From assembly GCA_949128115.1 (NCBI GenBank), contig OX421968.1:1674001-1738000 (forward strand): 64,000 bases of DNA, read 5' to 3'. Under the pieces are notes generated by a model, which saw only the letters and a list, made by a program, of their open reading frames with translations, ran no database searches and was not told the origin of the DNA. How positions within the stretch are numbered: the stretch's first letter is position 1; each line of letters opens with the position of its first letter. This document shows, piece by piece, positions 12,139 through 23,731 of the stretch. This DNA is from Anaspis maculata. Taxonomy: Eukaryota > Arthropoda > Insecta > Coleoptera > Scraptiidae. Made by a program: the position numbers and the translations under genes.

Positions 12139-12417
12139 TAGGGATCATTCCCAAATGCCCCAAATTACGAAATAAAAAAACATGGAACACTTCAACCATA
12201 ACATTCAAATTTACCGCGAAATTGTCTGGGGATATTTCATTTAATCAGTGCTGTATTGTATTGACGACAGCATGGTGTGGCGACAATCGGTCTTCTGAGT
12301 GGCACACACTTTTTCGACCGCCGAATATGCAATTTGAATCGGAAGACTTCACAAGTTGCTGATAGAACTGTACAAAAACGTCAACACCCAAACACTGAAA
12401 TCAATGTCATTGTCGAG

Positions 12418-12584
12418 TTCTGGGCCGCTATTCTTGAATCGTGTCCGCATTCCGCATTACACTGATGTAGAGAATGTTGCCTCAAATCGTGGTTTTTAGG
12501 CAACTTTCGCTACAGAAGTGTAGTACGGATTATATAAAACTCCCAGGGACTTTTCTCACACGATTCAAGAATAGCGGTCCTGAA
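12418..12584. mobile_element. MITE, TIR TTCWGGRCCGCTATTCTTGA
   Basis: The terminal inverted repeats are ~27 bases and continue into ATCGTGT. The ~110-bp interior is non-coding, with a smaller nested GTTGCCT/AGGCAAC pair. The target duplication is not evident. Confidence 0.7.
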
Positions 12585-13643
12585 CATGCGCGATGATAAC
12601 TTGTCACCGTTTTTTTAGTTCGCATGACATCCGTGTCGGAGCGCCACTTCCGCGGAATATTGTGTATTGGAGCCAATTTTATTGAACCGTTCATGAGTAG
12701 TAATTGATGTTCAAAAGAAGAAAAAAAAATTTCAACACGGTCTCTTTTCTTTTAGAAAGCGAGTGAGACGCATATAATATCTGAAACAGGAGGACTAGGA
12801 GAATCTTTTGCTTAAGTGTCAAAGTGGGACATCTTGTATGAATAAAAATAATAATCAATTTTATTTATATTTAAATAATCCGGACTAAAAACACCTAAAA
12901 CCAGAGTCTTTCATGCAATACAAAAAAAAAAGAACAATACGTCAGTATAAATAGAGCACAAACGCCGAAGTTTTATAGCCGTTATTATAACTGAGATCAA
13001 CGCACGAATAATTATTATAATTGATGCATGTTTATTTTACTATTATGTGATTTTAAATGAGTGAAGACGTAACACTCGAGATGTTCCCAAAATATCCTTG
13101 TGCCACTTATAATTACTACGTTCCAAATAGCACTGAGATAAAATGAGTGAACGCACTCAGATATAAGTAGATACATTAATGATCAATGACACAACTGAAG
13201 AGGACATTATTGTCTATTCACTCAGAATAACTGCTGTCCGTCACCGTCCTCAGGGTTATTCGTTTTAGACCGAATGAAATCCTATTGCTTAGCTAATTCA
13301 TCACAGATAAAAAAAATTGGACACTAACAACATTGTAACCGACAGTTCGTGTTTTTTCAGGACAGAGTTTTAAAGTTTACGTGTCACATATACCATATTC
13401 CTTCTGTGGTTTTTTCATAGTTGGGAGTTGAAAAAGGCAGTTGATTGGTCATTATAACTCAATTTCATTGTATTTGTTGAATGAACATATTTCAAATCAC
13501 AATGGAATCTTGTATGGGTTTCCTCAGTTTATGTTAAAAATGATCTTTTTTTTATTCGCGACAAAAAACGAATAGTTTCTCCCAACTGACTCACCCTGTA
13601 TAGTACTCGTATATGAAAATTTAAGACACACTGAAAACACACT
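12585..13643. other. Unassigned AT-rich DNA
   Basis: Low-complexity A/T runs only. No gene or repeat boundary is supported. Confidence 0.3.
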
Positions 13644-15195
13644 TTTTAGCGCATTTTCCATCTTGATGAAAATCGCTATTGCAACCGCTTTGTCCGTCCG
13701 TCCGTTCCTCGAACTCCTCCCAAACTAGACGACCTAGCTTTCTAATTTTTTCGCTGTTACATAGCAGCCACTCCCAAAGGAGGGCTAGGCTATATTGAAT
13801 GTCCATTTGCGCCGCCAACATAGAGAAAACCGCCCCCGATTAACTTGAAATAACATAATATTGCACTTTCTACCAGACCTAATGCTCTGGTGTTCTCATT
13901 TTTTGAATAATACATAGTTGCCACTTATAAACGTAAGCCAAGAAACATTCCGTCTTCAATATGCGCCGCCGACATGAAAAAAACTGCTAAAAACCGCCCC
14001 CAATCACTTTGAAATGAAAAACATAAACCCGAAGACATAGCGATCTGATTCTTTCGGTATATAAATAGCTGACTGAAAATGGAGAAGGATAGGCTACTTT
14101 TGATATGGCGCCGCCTCCAGCTTCCGCCCCCAAAAGAAAAAAGTGCAACTTTCAACAATTTTCACTGATTTAGCTGATAATGTTACCTCGAACATTTAGA
14201 AACTCTTGACTCGAACTGTGCAAGAATTTCTTTGCCAAACTCTGCCGCTCCCACACGCCGCCCCTAAAGTGAGAGATAAATGTAAAACATGAACCTGAAG
14301 ACATAGCGATCTAATTCTTCCACTATATTGATAGCTGACTGAAATTGGAAAAAGATAGGCCACTTTTAGTTAGCCGCCGCCTCCAGCTGCCGCCTCCAAA
14401 TAAAAAAAATGCAACTTTCACAATTTTCACTGATTGTCATATTTTCTTTACATTCAGAAACTCCCAACTCAAACTGTGCAACAGTTACTTTGCCGAATGC
14501 TGCAGCCCCCACACGCTGCCCCAAAAGTGAGAGATGAATGAAAAACATAAACCCGAAGACATAACGATCTAATTCTTTCGCTATATAGATAGCTAACTAA
14601 AAATGGGAAAGAATAGGCTACTTTTGATATGGCGCCGCTTCCAACTTCCACCCCCAGAAGAAAAAAAGTGCAACTTTCAATAATTTCCACTGATTTACAT
14701 TTTAATGTTACCTCAAACATTCAGAAACTCCAAACTCAAACTGTGGAAGAATTTCTTTGCCAAACTCTGCCGCTCCCACGCGCCGCCCTCAAAGTAAGAG
14801 ATAAATATAAAACATAACCCTGAAGACATAGCGATCTAATTGTTCCGCTATATAGATAGCTGACTAAAAATAGGAAGAGATAGACCACTTTTGATTAGTC
14901 GCCGCCTCCAGCTCCCGCCCCCAAACAAAAAAAATATAACTTTCACAATTTTCACTGATTGTCATATTTCCTTAAACATTTAGAAACTCTTAACTCAAAC
15001 TGTGCAACAGTTACTTTGCCGAATGCTGCCACCCCCACACGCTGCCCTCAAAGTAAGAGATAAATGGAAAACATAAACCCGAAGACACAGCGATCTAATT
15101 CTTTCGCTATATGGATAGCCGACTAAAAATGGGAAAGAATAGACTACTGTTGATTAGTCGCCGCTCCCAGCTCCCGCCCTCAAACAAAAAAATAT
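13644..15195 (+). mobile_element. DINE/HINE-like element with tandem array, copy 1
   Basis: It begins TTTTTAGCGCATTTTCC, runs through GCAACCGCTTTGTCCGTCCG with a (GTCC)n stretch, and then enters a long tandem array. A short end motif followed by (GTCY)n and then minisatellite repeats is the known layout of DINE-1/HINE elements (non-autonomous Helentrons); the assignment is by layout, not by a coding region. The related copy at 62112 has the same start but lacks about 105 bases corresponding to 13831-13930. Confidence 0.6.
14031..15190 (+). repeat. Tandem array with alternating ~266/258-bp units
   Basis: The anchor GAAGACATAGCGATCT recurs at 14031, 14297, 14555, 14822 and 15081, so spacings alternate 266, 258, 267, 259. 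Units alternate between a type with ATGGCGCCGC and AATGTTACCTC and a type with TTAG(C/T)CGCCGC and TTGTCATATTT. This gives a dimeric higher-order period of ~525 bp. The array ends near 15190. Confidence 0.85.
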
Positions 15196-15636
15196 TGATG
15201 AGTGAAAGAATTTTTATTCAAATCTATTTCATTGGCAAGTACCCCATTCTGATAACAAAATATCACAATGAGTTTCGAATGAAGAAAGTGGGCAAGGAAT
15301 GGTGTTTCTCCTTCAACCAAATTTCTTTACGTTCATAATATGCCTCTTTAAGAAAATGCGCTACTGAGACTCACGCACGTGAAGGCATACTCACTTGTTT
15401 ATTTTCTCTGCATCAACTACTAGGTTGTTGACAGGTCTTTTCCGTGGGGGGTTTTCAGTAACGATAATAACAATGACGATAACGACGAACTACTGTAGAT
15501 TTACATTTTTGGATCAGTGGAGGTTCATCAGTGGGACTTGTTTCGATAGCTTTCTCGTTTCATCCCTCTTCCCGGAGCATCACCGCACGATAGCAGATAC
15601 CCCAGTATTAATGAACGCGTGAAAAAGTCCATCTGA
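15196..15636. other. Unassigned DNA, possible SINE body
   Basis: It lies downstream (minus strand) of the tRNA-like sequence and could be the body of a tRNA-derived SINE. I see no second copy in the window to confirm that. Confidence 0.25.
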
Positions 15637-15712
15637 CTCAGTACGGATTTGAACCCGGGACCTCCGCCTTTGAAAGCGGGGTCGAGCTCACCGTATTACC
15701 GACTCGGTTAAA
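15637..15712 (-). tRNA. tRNA-like sequence, probably SINE head or pseudogene
   Basis: Read on the minus strand, GAGTCGGTAATACGGTGAGC resembles a D-arm with GAG/CTC pairing. CCGC-TTTCAAAG-GCGG resembles an anticodon arm, and GGTCCCGGGTTCAAATCC carries a B-box-like GGTTCAAATCC. The T-stem does not pair well and no acceptor stem is obvious, so this is not a good functional tRNA. A tRNA-derived SINE head is the simplest reading. Confidence 0.4.
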
Positions 15713-16666
15713 ATTTCAAATATTTTGTTCCTTTGTCCCTTGCGCAACATATTCTGAGACGTGAGATGGCGCGGAAACTATTAACATTTTCAAAATTCAC
15801 TCAATAGACCGATTTCAAAAATTCAAACGTTATTATTTTTAGAATATATAACTATTTGATGCTGTAGTCAAAAATTTCAAGAATAGTATCGACCGAAATC
15901 AATTTTGAATATTTCCCTTTGAAGTTCACCGCGTGCCGTCACCTGCAACGCAAGCGGTTCTTGTCCGGTATCATCATACAATGTTTATAGTCCGCGAGAA
16001 ATAAGACCTCTGTCGTGATTGCAAAGTTAATGCCTGGACTGTATCTCCAGTACCGTAGAAAATCCCAACAGAGTAACAATACAAGCAACTGGGCAATACC
16101 TAATCGGTTACTTTTTCAATTTTAATTACGATTGGTTTCGTCACTCGATATTAATGGAATATACTTCAGAAATAAATAAATGAGATAAGTGAAAAACTAC
16201 TATAAAGAAGAAAAAAGTACAGTGGATTAAGAGAGGTGGAAAACGCTATCCGTCAAGTTGGCATGTAAATCGACAAGTAAAAGTTACAGAGATGTATACT
16301 TTTTAAATGTTATAGGAAACTGCAGCTCACAAACTGACTAAAACTATTTTTGATTGAAATCAAATTCTTGAAACATTCTAAAATAAAAAAAAAGTTCACC
16401 CATATACCAACGGTGCACCCTGGTGCAAGTACAAGCATCTTATCTCAGCAGTTTGTCGCCCATTGGGAGCAGCCAATTTCAATCTTTGATTCTTATGAAA
16501 ATTTAGAACAGGCATTGAACCCAGCAACTGGAAGCTATGGGAAGATACAGGGTGGTCGATCCTAGCGTAATTATCTCATAGCGGCGTTACTGTTCAAGAT
16601 AGAAAAAAAGATGAAATAGTGCTGTTTTGTAAAAAATAACATTTATTATGTAAAAATTCGTGTCGG
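15713..16666. other. Unassigned DNA
   Basis: The plus ORF at 16350-16565 is not recognised. No element boundary is seen. Confidence 0.3.
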
Positions 16667-17274
16667 CAATACAGGTTTCCTAAATTGAGCGTCTCTTTCT
16701 GGCCCGTGACGTCACGTTCGATTGCACACTAAATCGTCGCAGTCATAGTGTGCCAACATTGCCCCGATTCCGTAAGCCGAACGTGTGTTTTGATCATTTG
16801 ATGGTGTTATTATTGGTATTTATACAGTTTTTACAAGTAGTTATGGTAAATAAATGTTGTGTGCCACTATGCAAGTCCACAAGTTATACAGTGATGGCCA
16901 TAATACCTACACCATTAAAAGTATTAAAACTGGGACTTGGAACACGCACTTACCTGTGCTTTCTGGGCACGTCCATATATCGTTGATATATCCATTACAA
17001 AAATAGTTGTATCCGCGCATCAAATGCCTCTCTGGCAAATTCTTCTATGCGAAATATTCATTTGCAATATTCATTGAGAAGTTCGTTATATTTTTAGCGA
17101 CTTTTCCAGCATGGTTGGCTTTAGAATTCAAAAAATAAAACGCACTTTCAACACGGCGGAGCAATGTAAATACAAATGGCGCGATCACTCATGGCACACT
17201 GTGCCCAGAACGTGCCGAAAACAGCTGCGCGGAATCGCGGATTCTCCATCTCTCTTTTGAGGAAACCTGTATTG
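16667..17274 (+). mobile_element. TIR element with THAP-like remnant
   Basis: The ends are CAATACAGGTTTCCT and its exact reverse complement AGGAAACCTGTATTG. GGC sits outside AATACAGG on both sides, which would be a 3-bp duplication if the end is set there. It carries a THAP-like ORF start at 16843. A THAP finger with TIRs is known from P-type and other DNA transposons; the superfamily remains open. Confidence 0.6.
16843..16986 (+). pseudogene. THAP-like zinc-finger N-terminus, truncated
   Basis: The ATG at 16843 opens MVNKCCVPLCKSTS, which resembles the start of a THAP (C2CH) finger where a Cys-x2-4-Cys pair follows a short hydrophobic start. The later Trp and Cys/His ligands are not seen before the stop, and the rest (VLKLGLGTRTYLC) does not align by eye. 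The fragment is about 47 residues against the usual ~80-90 of a full THAP domain, so it would not fold as one. It sits inside the TIR element, so a relic of transposase or of a captured THAP gene is likely. A chance resemblance of one Cys-rich segment is possible. Confidence 0.35.
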
Positions 17275-17652
17275 GCTGTTGCCTGGATAATAACAACGTA
17301 ACAGAGCCTTTATGGAAAGTAATTTTTTAGAGAACCGCACCATAAGAAAGAAGTTGTATGATTTGATTAGAACTGAACTTAACGGAATAAAGTTGAACTA
17401 TGAGGCCTGTTTGTGGACCCGACTCATGGATATCTTGCGGAATCGCCAGACTTCTTCCTCATCAGAATGGTACTATCATCAAGGTGAAATGACTTAGGTC
17501 GGCAAAACAAAAGACCATATACTGGAAGCCATACAGACCAATCAACAATTTTGTTTGGAGAGAAATTCTTAGCTTAAACGGACACACAATCACTATTTTC
17601 AAGTACAAGGACATGTTGGACTGACAAAATAAAAACAAAATTGACTGACTTC
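17275..17652. other. Unassigned DNA between two elements
   Basis: The 61-codon ORF at 17312-17497 is not recognised. Nothing else is supported. Confidence 0.3.
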
Positions 17653-19040
17653 TAAACTGCTTGACAATTGAACTGCAACACCTAAAAATTAGGTGCGTTT
17701 TCAAATTGAGATAGCTCGGAATTTATCTGACGGATTCTAGAAATTTAGGCATGTGAGGAAAGATCATTCCTTCGACTATCGAGTGCTGGTATTGATGATA
17801 AGTTTGATTGCACAATTTGTCATATACAGGGCGCCAACGTTGAGCGTGCAGATATGGGCAATCTTTCACCTTGTACAACTTTCGAAAAAAAAATCCGAGA
17901 TTTTTTCTATCGCCTGCTTTTGAAAGGTTGTATCATTATGCCGAAACGGTTTTAGAATTTTGACCCTGAATTTTTTTTTCAAAAAATTGTGCTCAATTTT
18001 CTGAAATATGCACTTTCTGATTAAGAAAACGAAATAAAGACATTGTTTGTTTTCAAACGGCGTCCATATTGAATTTGCTCACGAAGATTTTTATTTGAGC
18101 CTCCAAATCCTCTTAACCCTACACGCATCAAGGTAAAGGCTATGCGATATTGTGGGGGTAGTTGAAGGAGTAGTTTCGGGTAGATATGTGGATGAAATCA
18201 TCGTAGCGGCAAACTATTGCGACAAATTTAAAAAAAAATAACAAATGAGGTATTGTGGAAGTACTGGTTTTTTATAGGGTAGTTTTTTTTCGAAAGGGTA
18301 GCTACTGTTGGGATGACCTACGCAAAGGGTCATCGTGTAGCATCACTTTTTTGGTGGAACAGTTGGAAAAGAAGTTTTTTGGAATTTTCATGTATTGCAT
18401 GTCTTATCATACCAACCCTGTCCCTTGAAGTCAAGAGGTGGTTTTTAGGGAGCTGTACGTGTGGGGTCATCGTAGTATACTTATTCCAATTAAAATATTG
18501 ATGAGTACTTTTCTTAGGCCTTTTAAATGAAGCATTGCATATCTTGTTGTGAGACGGTGTCCCAAAAGGGGTAGTTTCTAGGGGATGTGGAGGCTCAAAT
18601 GGGAATTATCGTGAGCAAATTCAATATGAACGCCGTTTGAAAACCAACAATGTCTCTATTTCTTTTTCTTAATCAGAAAGTGCATATTTCAGAAAATTGA
18701 GCACAATTTTTTGAAAAAAAAAGTTAGGGTCAAAATTTCAAACCCGTTTCGGCATAATGATTCAACCTTTCAAAAACAGGCGATAGAAAAAATTTCGGAC
18801 TTTTTTTCCTAAAGTTGTACAAGGTGAAAGATTGCCCATATCTGCACGCTCTCCGTTGGCACCCTGTATATGACAAATTATGCAATCAAACTCATCATCA
18901 ATACCAGCACTCGATAGTCAAAAAGATGATCTTTCCTCACATGCCTGAATTTCTGGAATCCGTCAAATATTTTTCGAGCTATCTCAATTTGAAAACGCAC
19001 CTAATTTTTAGGTGTTGCAGTTCAATTGTCAAGCAGTTTA
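17653..19040. mobile_element. Long foldback, family TAAACTGCTTGAC
   Basis: TAAACTGCTTGACAATTGAA starts at 17653 and its reverse complement ends at 19040. The inverted arms extend about 400-450 bases each (to about 18110 and from about 18590), through GTGCGTTTTCAAATTGAG, GTGAGGAAAGATCAT and TTGTACAA. The ~480-bp centre encodes nothing recognisable. The first eight bases are the same as those of the foldback at 1307-2268. Confidence 0.8.
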
Positions 19041-19726
19041 TATCAAAATTTTACTGCCTGAGATCATCGATCTGCGGGCTTGTAGGAGCATGCCCATTCG
19101 AGAAAGTTAGAATGCCATGACTTTTTTCCCATCAACGGTTCTCACTGGCCACTTTTCGACACTCAAACGCGTATCGTACTACGATAAATAATACGAATTT
19201 TATACGAAACAAGTGCATTCTAATGAAACGATTTCAACAAAAATCAAATGAGCTGAGGTCATTCACGAAGATAACCACACAGACAGCCAAGCACACAAAC
19301 AAACAGACAGATATCCACACAGGAGTCAAACGGACGGACAGACAGACAATCAGCCTTCAGACGGAGTAGGACTAGTAGCAGTAGTAGTTCTACGCAGTTT
19401 TGTTGTTTACTTCCAGTGTATATAGTTTTAAATACATTTGTGCAGCCTCTTTTTTGAAATTGCAATATGATTTTATAATGTTTGTCCCTTTATAATCAGA
19501 TATTAGTATCTTGGAGTATCAGTAGATTATAGATCTAGAGAGTGTGATCACGTGAAAGAAATAATCAACTTGTGAAAAAATTTACATTTTCAAAAATCGT
19601 AGCAACGAAATATATCGGCGTGATGCCACGATGTCACAAATCTTCACTACTGCTATTTACATCGCCTATTTCTCTGAAAACATCATAACACAATGTGTGC
19701 AGAAAAAAGTGATCACCACCTACCTT
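19041..19726. other. Unassigned DNA with degenerate ACAG/ACGG microsatellite
   Basis: Bases about 19259-19360 are a degraded (ACAG)n/(ACGG)n run. (GTCY)n-type runs like this are part of DINE-like elements elsewhere in the window, but no end motif is seen here. Confidence 0.4.
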
Positions 19727-19800
19727 CAATTCATAAAATATGCACCTTACGTCACGAATTACATACGATCGATGACGTAAGGTGCATCTTTTGAGAATTG
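19727..19800. repeat. 74-bp near-perfect palindrome
   Basis: Arms of ~32 bases face each other: CAATTCATAAAATATGCACC at 19727 and the mirror ending GAATTG at 19800. The inner 15 bases ATGCACCTTACGTCA pair perfectly. It is either a very small MITE or a structural hairpin. Confidence 0.7.
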
Positions 19801-20049
19801 AACTGTATATCCTATATCGTGAATGACTCATCACGGAGAACAGCCGCAGCGGGCGGCAAATAACAAAGGGAGATTTTCAAAATGTGTTTCGGAGGGCACC
19901 ATTTGTGCTACAGAAATTCTAAAGAAAGATTGATGTTTGATATTCTAAGTACTTCAGAATGACCACCTGCGATTTCGATTATATGAAATATATACAATAA
20001 ATGAAGTAAAAGAGTTGAAAAAAAAAATGTAAAACCGTATTTGATAATA

Positions 20050-20211
20050 TTAAAGTTCAATATCCAATGTAGACAGCCATTCAATTAAAGCAGGACTAGC
20101 TTCCATAATGTCAGTCCAATCTCCTCGAAATCTCCTGCGCGGACACTCTTGTACAATGTGAAGTACCGTTTGTTCTGGTGCCGCCCCACGGTCGCATTGT
20201 GGGCTCTCTGC
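20050..20211 (-). pseudogene. Jockey-like non-LTR reverse transcriptase, extreme C-terminus
   Basis: On the minus strand this reads WIAESPQCDRGAAPEQTVLH, then IVQECPRRRFRGDW, and ends LSTLDIEL with a TAA stop at 20052-20050. Insect Jockey-clade polyproteins end in this way: a Cys-rich SP.CDCG..QT..HI...CP block followed by a short tail. It directly continues the reading of 21130-21850 once the TIR element at 20212-21129 is skipped. There is no ATG, as expected for the tail of a truncated copy. Confidence 0.75.
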
Positions 20212-21129
20212 AATCCACCTTTCCTATTTACACGCCCCCTCTGACGTCATAGAAAGATGCGTACGCGCACGTTGCACCGTGCTCTGTCTGTGTGTTGTGT
20301 TTTGACATATGTTTTTAAGATTATGCCAAATCAGAAAGAGATTTGCTTAGAAAAGCAATTTGCTCTTTACTCCCACACTGCAGAAGGACCTTGCATGGTA
20401 ATTCCATGCTCTAATCGTCCTAACAAGCCCGACTGGAAAACAAATTTCCAACACATCTACTGTTCCAAATGTTCGCATCAATATAGTCGCATCAATATCA
20501 TTTGAGTAGGAGTCAAACAGTAGTCAAAGTTGAAGCTCGCAACAGAAAATATTGGCAATATTTTTGTACTTTTTAGAAGCGGCACATATTAGCATTTTGC
20601 TAGGTAATCTGCAGTTCCCATTACGAGGCAACCACATATACCCAGGGTAGAGTAATCCTTCCATTTTTCAATTCAGAGTGTTGTGAGTGTTCATATCATA
20701 CCGCAAGGAAGGACTTGCATCATCACCGCCGAATGTGATATATGGACACTTGCAGCAAAGATGCAGCAGCCAGACGACAACATTATGTTATAGCCAGCAC
20801 AACAGAGACTACATAATGTTGTAACAACATTATCTTATGACGAAATTACAGAATCACCTCAGCCAGAAGTGAAGTGGAAGTGACATTTTATAAACATAAC
20901 CTTGAATTTCGTGCATCAGCAGCATGGCAAACTGGTAAAATTGCAAAAACTGCAAAAAAACACAAACGGGCCAACAGAATTTTTTTTTGTTTGGGTTTTT
21001 TGAGAGAAAAAAAGCGGAGAGACGGCTGACGACGGTGCAGTATGCGCGCGCTTGCTGTAGGCATTTCTTTCCATCTCATCGAAAATGAGCATAAGACCCT
21101 TTCACTCTAGCAAATAGAATAGGTGAATT
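20212..21129 (-). mobile_element. TIR element (copy A) inside the Jockey-like gene
   Basis: The ends are AATTCACCTATTCTATTTGC (right end read on minus) and AATCCACCTTTCCTATTTAC (left end, plus), agreeing at 17 of 20 positions. A second copy lies in the opposite orientation at 34427-35489 and shares most of the interior, including the words MPTASARILHRRQP and AEGPCMVI in its spurious ORFs. No transposase domain is recognised, so it is non-autonomous. The insertion splits the Jockey frame between KWG and AESPQCD. Confidence 0.75.
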
Positions 21130-21850
21130 CCCCATTTGTGTCGCATCGACTGACATCTGGCGTGTCCGGTTCTTACACGATTCAGTCGGCACCAGGTCTT
21201 TCTGGGAAGTTGCATCCCAGATAACGGCTCTTCGGGGTTGAATACTTGAATACGATGGTAGTTATCAGCGACAGTGTACGTGGTTCTCCATTGTTCAGAC
21301 AAGTCAAACGGTGTTTGAGCTGTGAGAACTAGATCGTTCCAAATTAGGGTACGAGAGCTCAGTCGCATACGTGGTAGATTGTCGAGAACCATATGGATGG
21401 GACAGCTTGCTGGATTCATGAGGTTGATTTTCTGTCATTCTCATACCGCTGCCTGTTGACGTCTGAGATTGGGGGAGCAATATGGGCTAGAGCATGTAGC
21501 CAAGGTATTGGAGTAGACTTCAAAGTGTCAGTGATGATTCTCATAGTGGTGTTCAAGTGCACATCGACTTTGCTTACATGTAAGCTTTTATACCATACTG
21601 GAGCATTGTATTCTGCAGTTGGATATACAAGAGCTAATGAAGCTGTACGTAAGGTATCTATTTGGGCTCCCCACGTAGTGCCGGCTAATTTTCAAATTAT
21701 GTTATTTCTCGATTTAGTTTTTGTCCGCTCAGTTCTAAATGTTTCTTGTAAGTGAGCGATCGGTCTAAGGTGACGCCTAGATATCGAAGATATTTGTTGT
21801 GTTTGAGTCGATAGAATTGAAAGAGTATAAACCTTTTTTCAGGTCTAAAA
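21130..21850 (-). pseudogene. Jockey-like non-LTR reverse transcriptase, thumb to C-terminal region
   Basis: Minus-strand frames read KYLRYLGVTLDRSLTYKKHL, then after a frameshift SRNNII, KLAGTTWGAQIDTLRTASLA, EYNAPVW, NTTMRII, and finally LPRKTWCRLNRVRTGHARC with MRHKWG. These are the ordered signature blocks of the post-polymerase part of insect Jockey-clade proteins (YLGVTLD, LAGT.WGA, AEY.APVW, LPR..W..LNR.RTGH). Frameshifts and an in-frame TGA in place of Trp before KLAGTTWG show it is dead. The palm with FADD is absent, so the copy is 5'-truncated or broken. Confidence 0.8.
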
Positions 21851-21912
21851 TCGGACTGATAGTTTTCCCAATTTTTTTTTATTACTTTTGATGTATTTTC
21901 TCTCTGTCGCAC

Positions 21913-23731
21913 ACTTGGTACTCAATTTCAGTCCCCTTTAGCCTTAAATTGAAAACCTACGTAATGCTGGTGAATGGAAAAGTGTAGGTATATAATACAA
22001 AATCTAAATATTATTAGGTATTCGCCAATAGGATTTGACCTGGGCCACGGTCCTTCTGTTACGGGATTTAGCTTCCATTGGAAAGGCCCCTTGTGGATTT
22101 CCTTGGCTCTAGTCGGTGTACGCACAAGTTGGAAATAATGATTTTAACGATGTGCCACCACCACCACCGGGGCGATTAACCGAGTTCCATATAGGGGCTG
22201 CCAGCCCGATTATAAATTCTATGTGAATCGCGGATGTGTTTGTGTGTACAAATGCCACGACTGTCATTGTCAGTTATGGACAATGAATGCATGTATCGAA
22301 TGGTCGTTTTGAAACCAAACGTTCAGCCTTCCGACGCTTCATCAATAGACAAATGAACTAACTGTTGTACGCGGGACCGGCGATTTTGTTGCGTCCACCG
22401 TACACAGGGTGATTCAAGCTTGACGGCCGACCCTAAGCATTTTCAATTCAAAGATGGTTAAGACACGGGAAGGAATTTTCTTGACCAGCATCTAAATCTA
22501 ACCTGCCAACAGTGCTAACCTGCACTGCATATTGACATTTGACAATATCATAATGTAAATGACCTAGCTTATCGATGCTTCAATTTTTTGTTAGGTAAAA
22601 TTTTTGGGGGCGGTATTTGATAGCAAATAAGTTTCTGAATGAAATGCGCGTTCAAAAAGTTCTTCATCAAATTTTATGCACTTTATTTAGCATCAGTTTT
22701 TCGATAGTGGCCATGGAAGAAAATACCGAGTCACTCGTTTTATTTGGGTTGTGTTCAAGTGACACATGTTGCTATTTATTGTTGTTTGTCTCCTAATTAT
22801 GACGTACATAATATTTAATTTGTTGACAAGATGTCAATCGCTATCAGACACAAAAAAAATTGATCGGCTAGAAAACGTGACAAGAATCAACTAAACTAAA
22901 CAAAACTATGTAAAATGAAACTGTCGGTTCATTCGAAAATTTGGAGAAGTGCATGGAAATTCAAATTTCGAAACTCGTAATTTTTTGAGTCGAATGAATG
23001 TTTAGTGGGGCTCAGAATGGTTTCCGGCGTGGCCGCAGTGTTACCACGAGCTTGTTGCGGCTGGTGGATGACATCTTAAATTGATTTGAACACTCAAAAT
23101 ACACCAGAACAATTTTCCTCGACCTCAGCAGGACGAGCGTATGGCGTGCTATTTCATTCCACTAATAGGTATAGGACACATAAATAGGTAAGATATATTA
23201 TAGGACACTTTTTTTTTCAATTTTTTACTCAATGTGAAATAGGAATGGTTGTTAATATTCAGATTATAAACATTTTGGGTCTTGGTACTCATGGTGCAGC
23301 ATCATGTGGAGCAGGAGGCCCAACAGAAGGTAGGGCATGATGATTGAGAATATTGAGATTTCAATGCATCCGATATTATTCTACCCAAGCTCTTTTTCTG
23401 GTAGTGGCTACACGCGAGGTATATCCCTCCCGTGACCATAATGGACGCGACGCGGCTCATTACCTGGGATTTGTAGAAGAATTTTGAGTTTGCTATCTTA
23501 CTGCGTATCATTGGTTCGATCTTCTTCAATATTATTCACTTTGATAGAACTGACTGGTGGGGGCGACATTTTGTTGCGATATGTGTGACATATGGAATCC
23601 ACTCAAGAATACGTGAAAATATGAAAAACAAATTAATGACGTTTACTTTTGAAGATACTGAGTCAAAGTGATTTTGGAGAGCTGTTGGTGATAAACTAAT
23701 AAGAACAAATTATTAACCGCTGGGTGTGCAC
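21913..23731. other. Unassigned DNA
   Basis: A weak hammerhead-like string on the minus strand lies at 22320-22346. The ORFs at 21928-22125 and 23302-23529 (minus) are not recognised. No element boundaries are supported. Confidence 0.3.
22320..22346 (-). ncRNA. Degenerate hammerhead-like motif
   Basis: The minus strand reads TTGATGAAGCGTCGGAAGGC followed by TGAACG. It has a TGATGA box, an AGC/GCT mini-stem and GAA(C), all one step away from the hammerhead consensus. Chance occurrence is quite possible. Confidence 0.2.

Noticed and set aside
13644..15195. Multiple small genes in the tandem array
   Set aside because: The ORFs at 13925-14817 repeat with the satellite unit and occur on both strands, so they are by-products of the repeat.
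15637..15712. Functional tRNA gene
   Set aside because: The B-box-like GGTTCAAATCC and a D-arm are present, but the T-stem does not pair and there is no acceptor stem, so it is kept only as a tRNA-like sequence.
20257..20505. 82-codon ORF conserved between 20.3 and 35.3 kb as a gene
   Set aside because: Conservation follows from the two copies of the TIR element. The copy at 35 kb is frame-changed and no domain is recognised.
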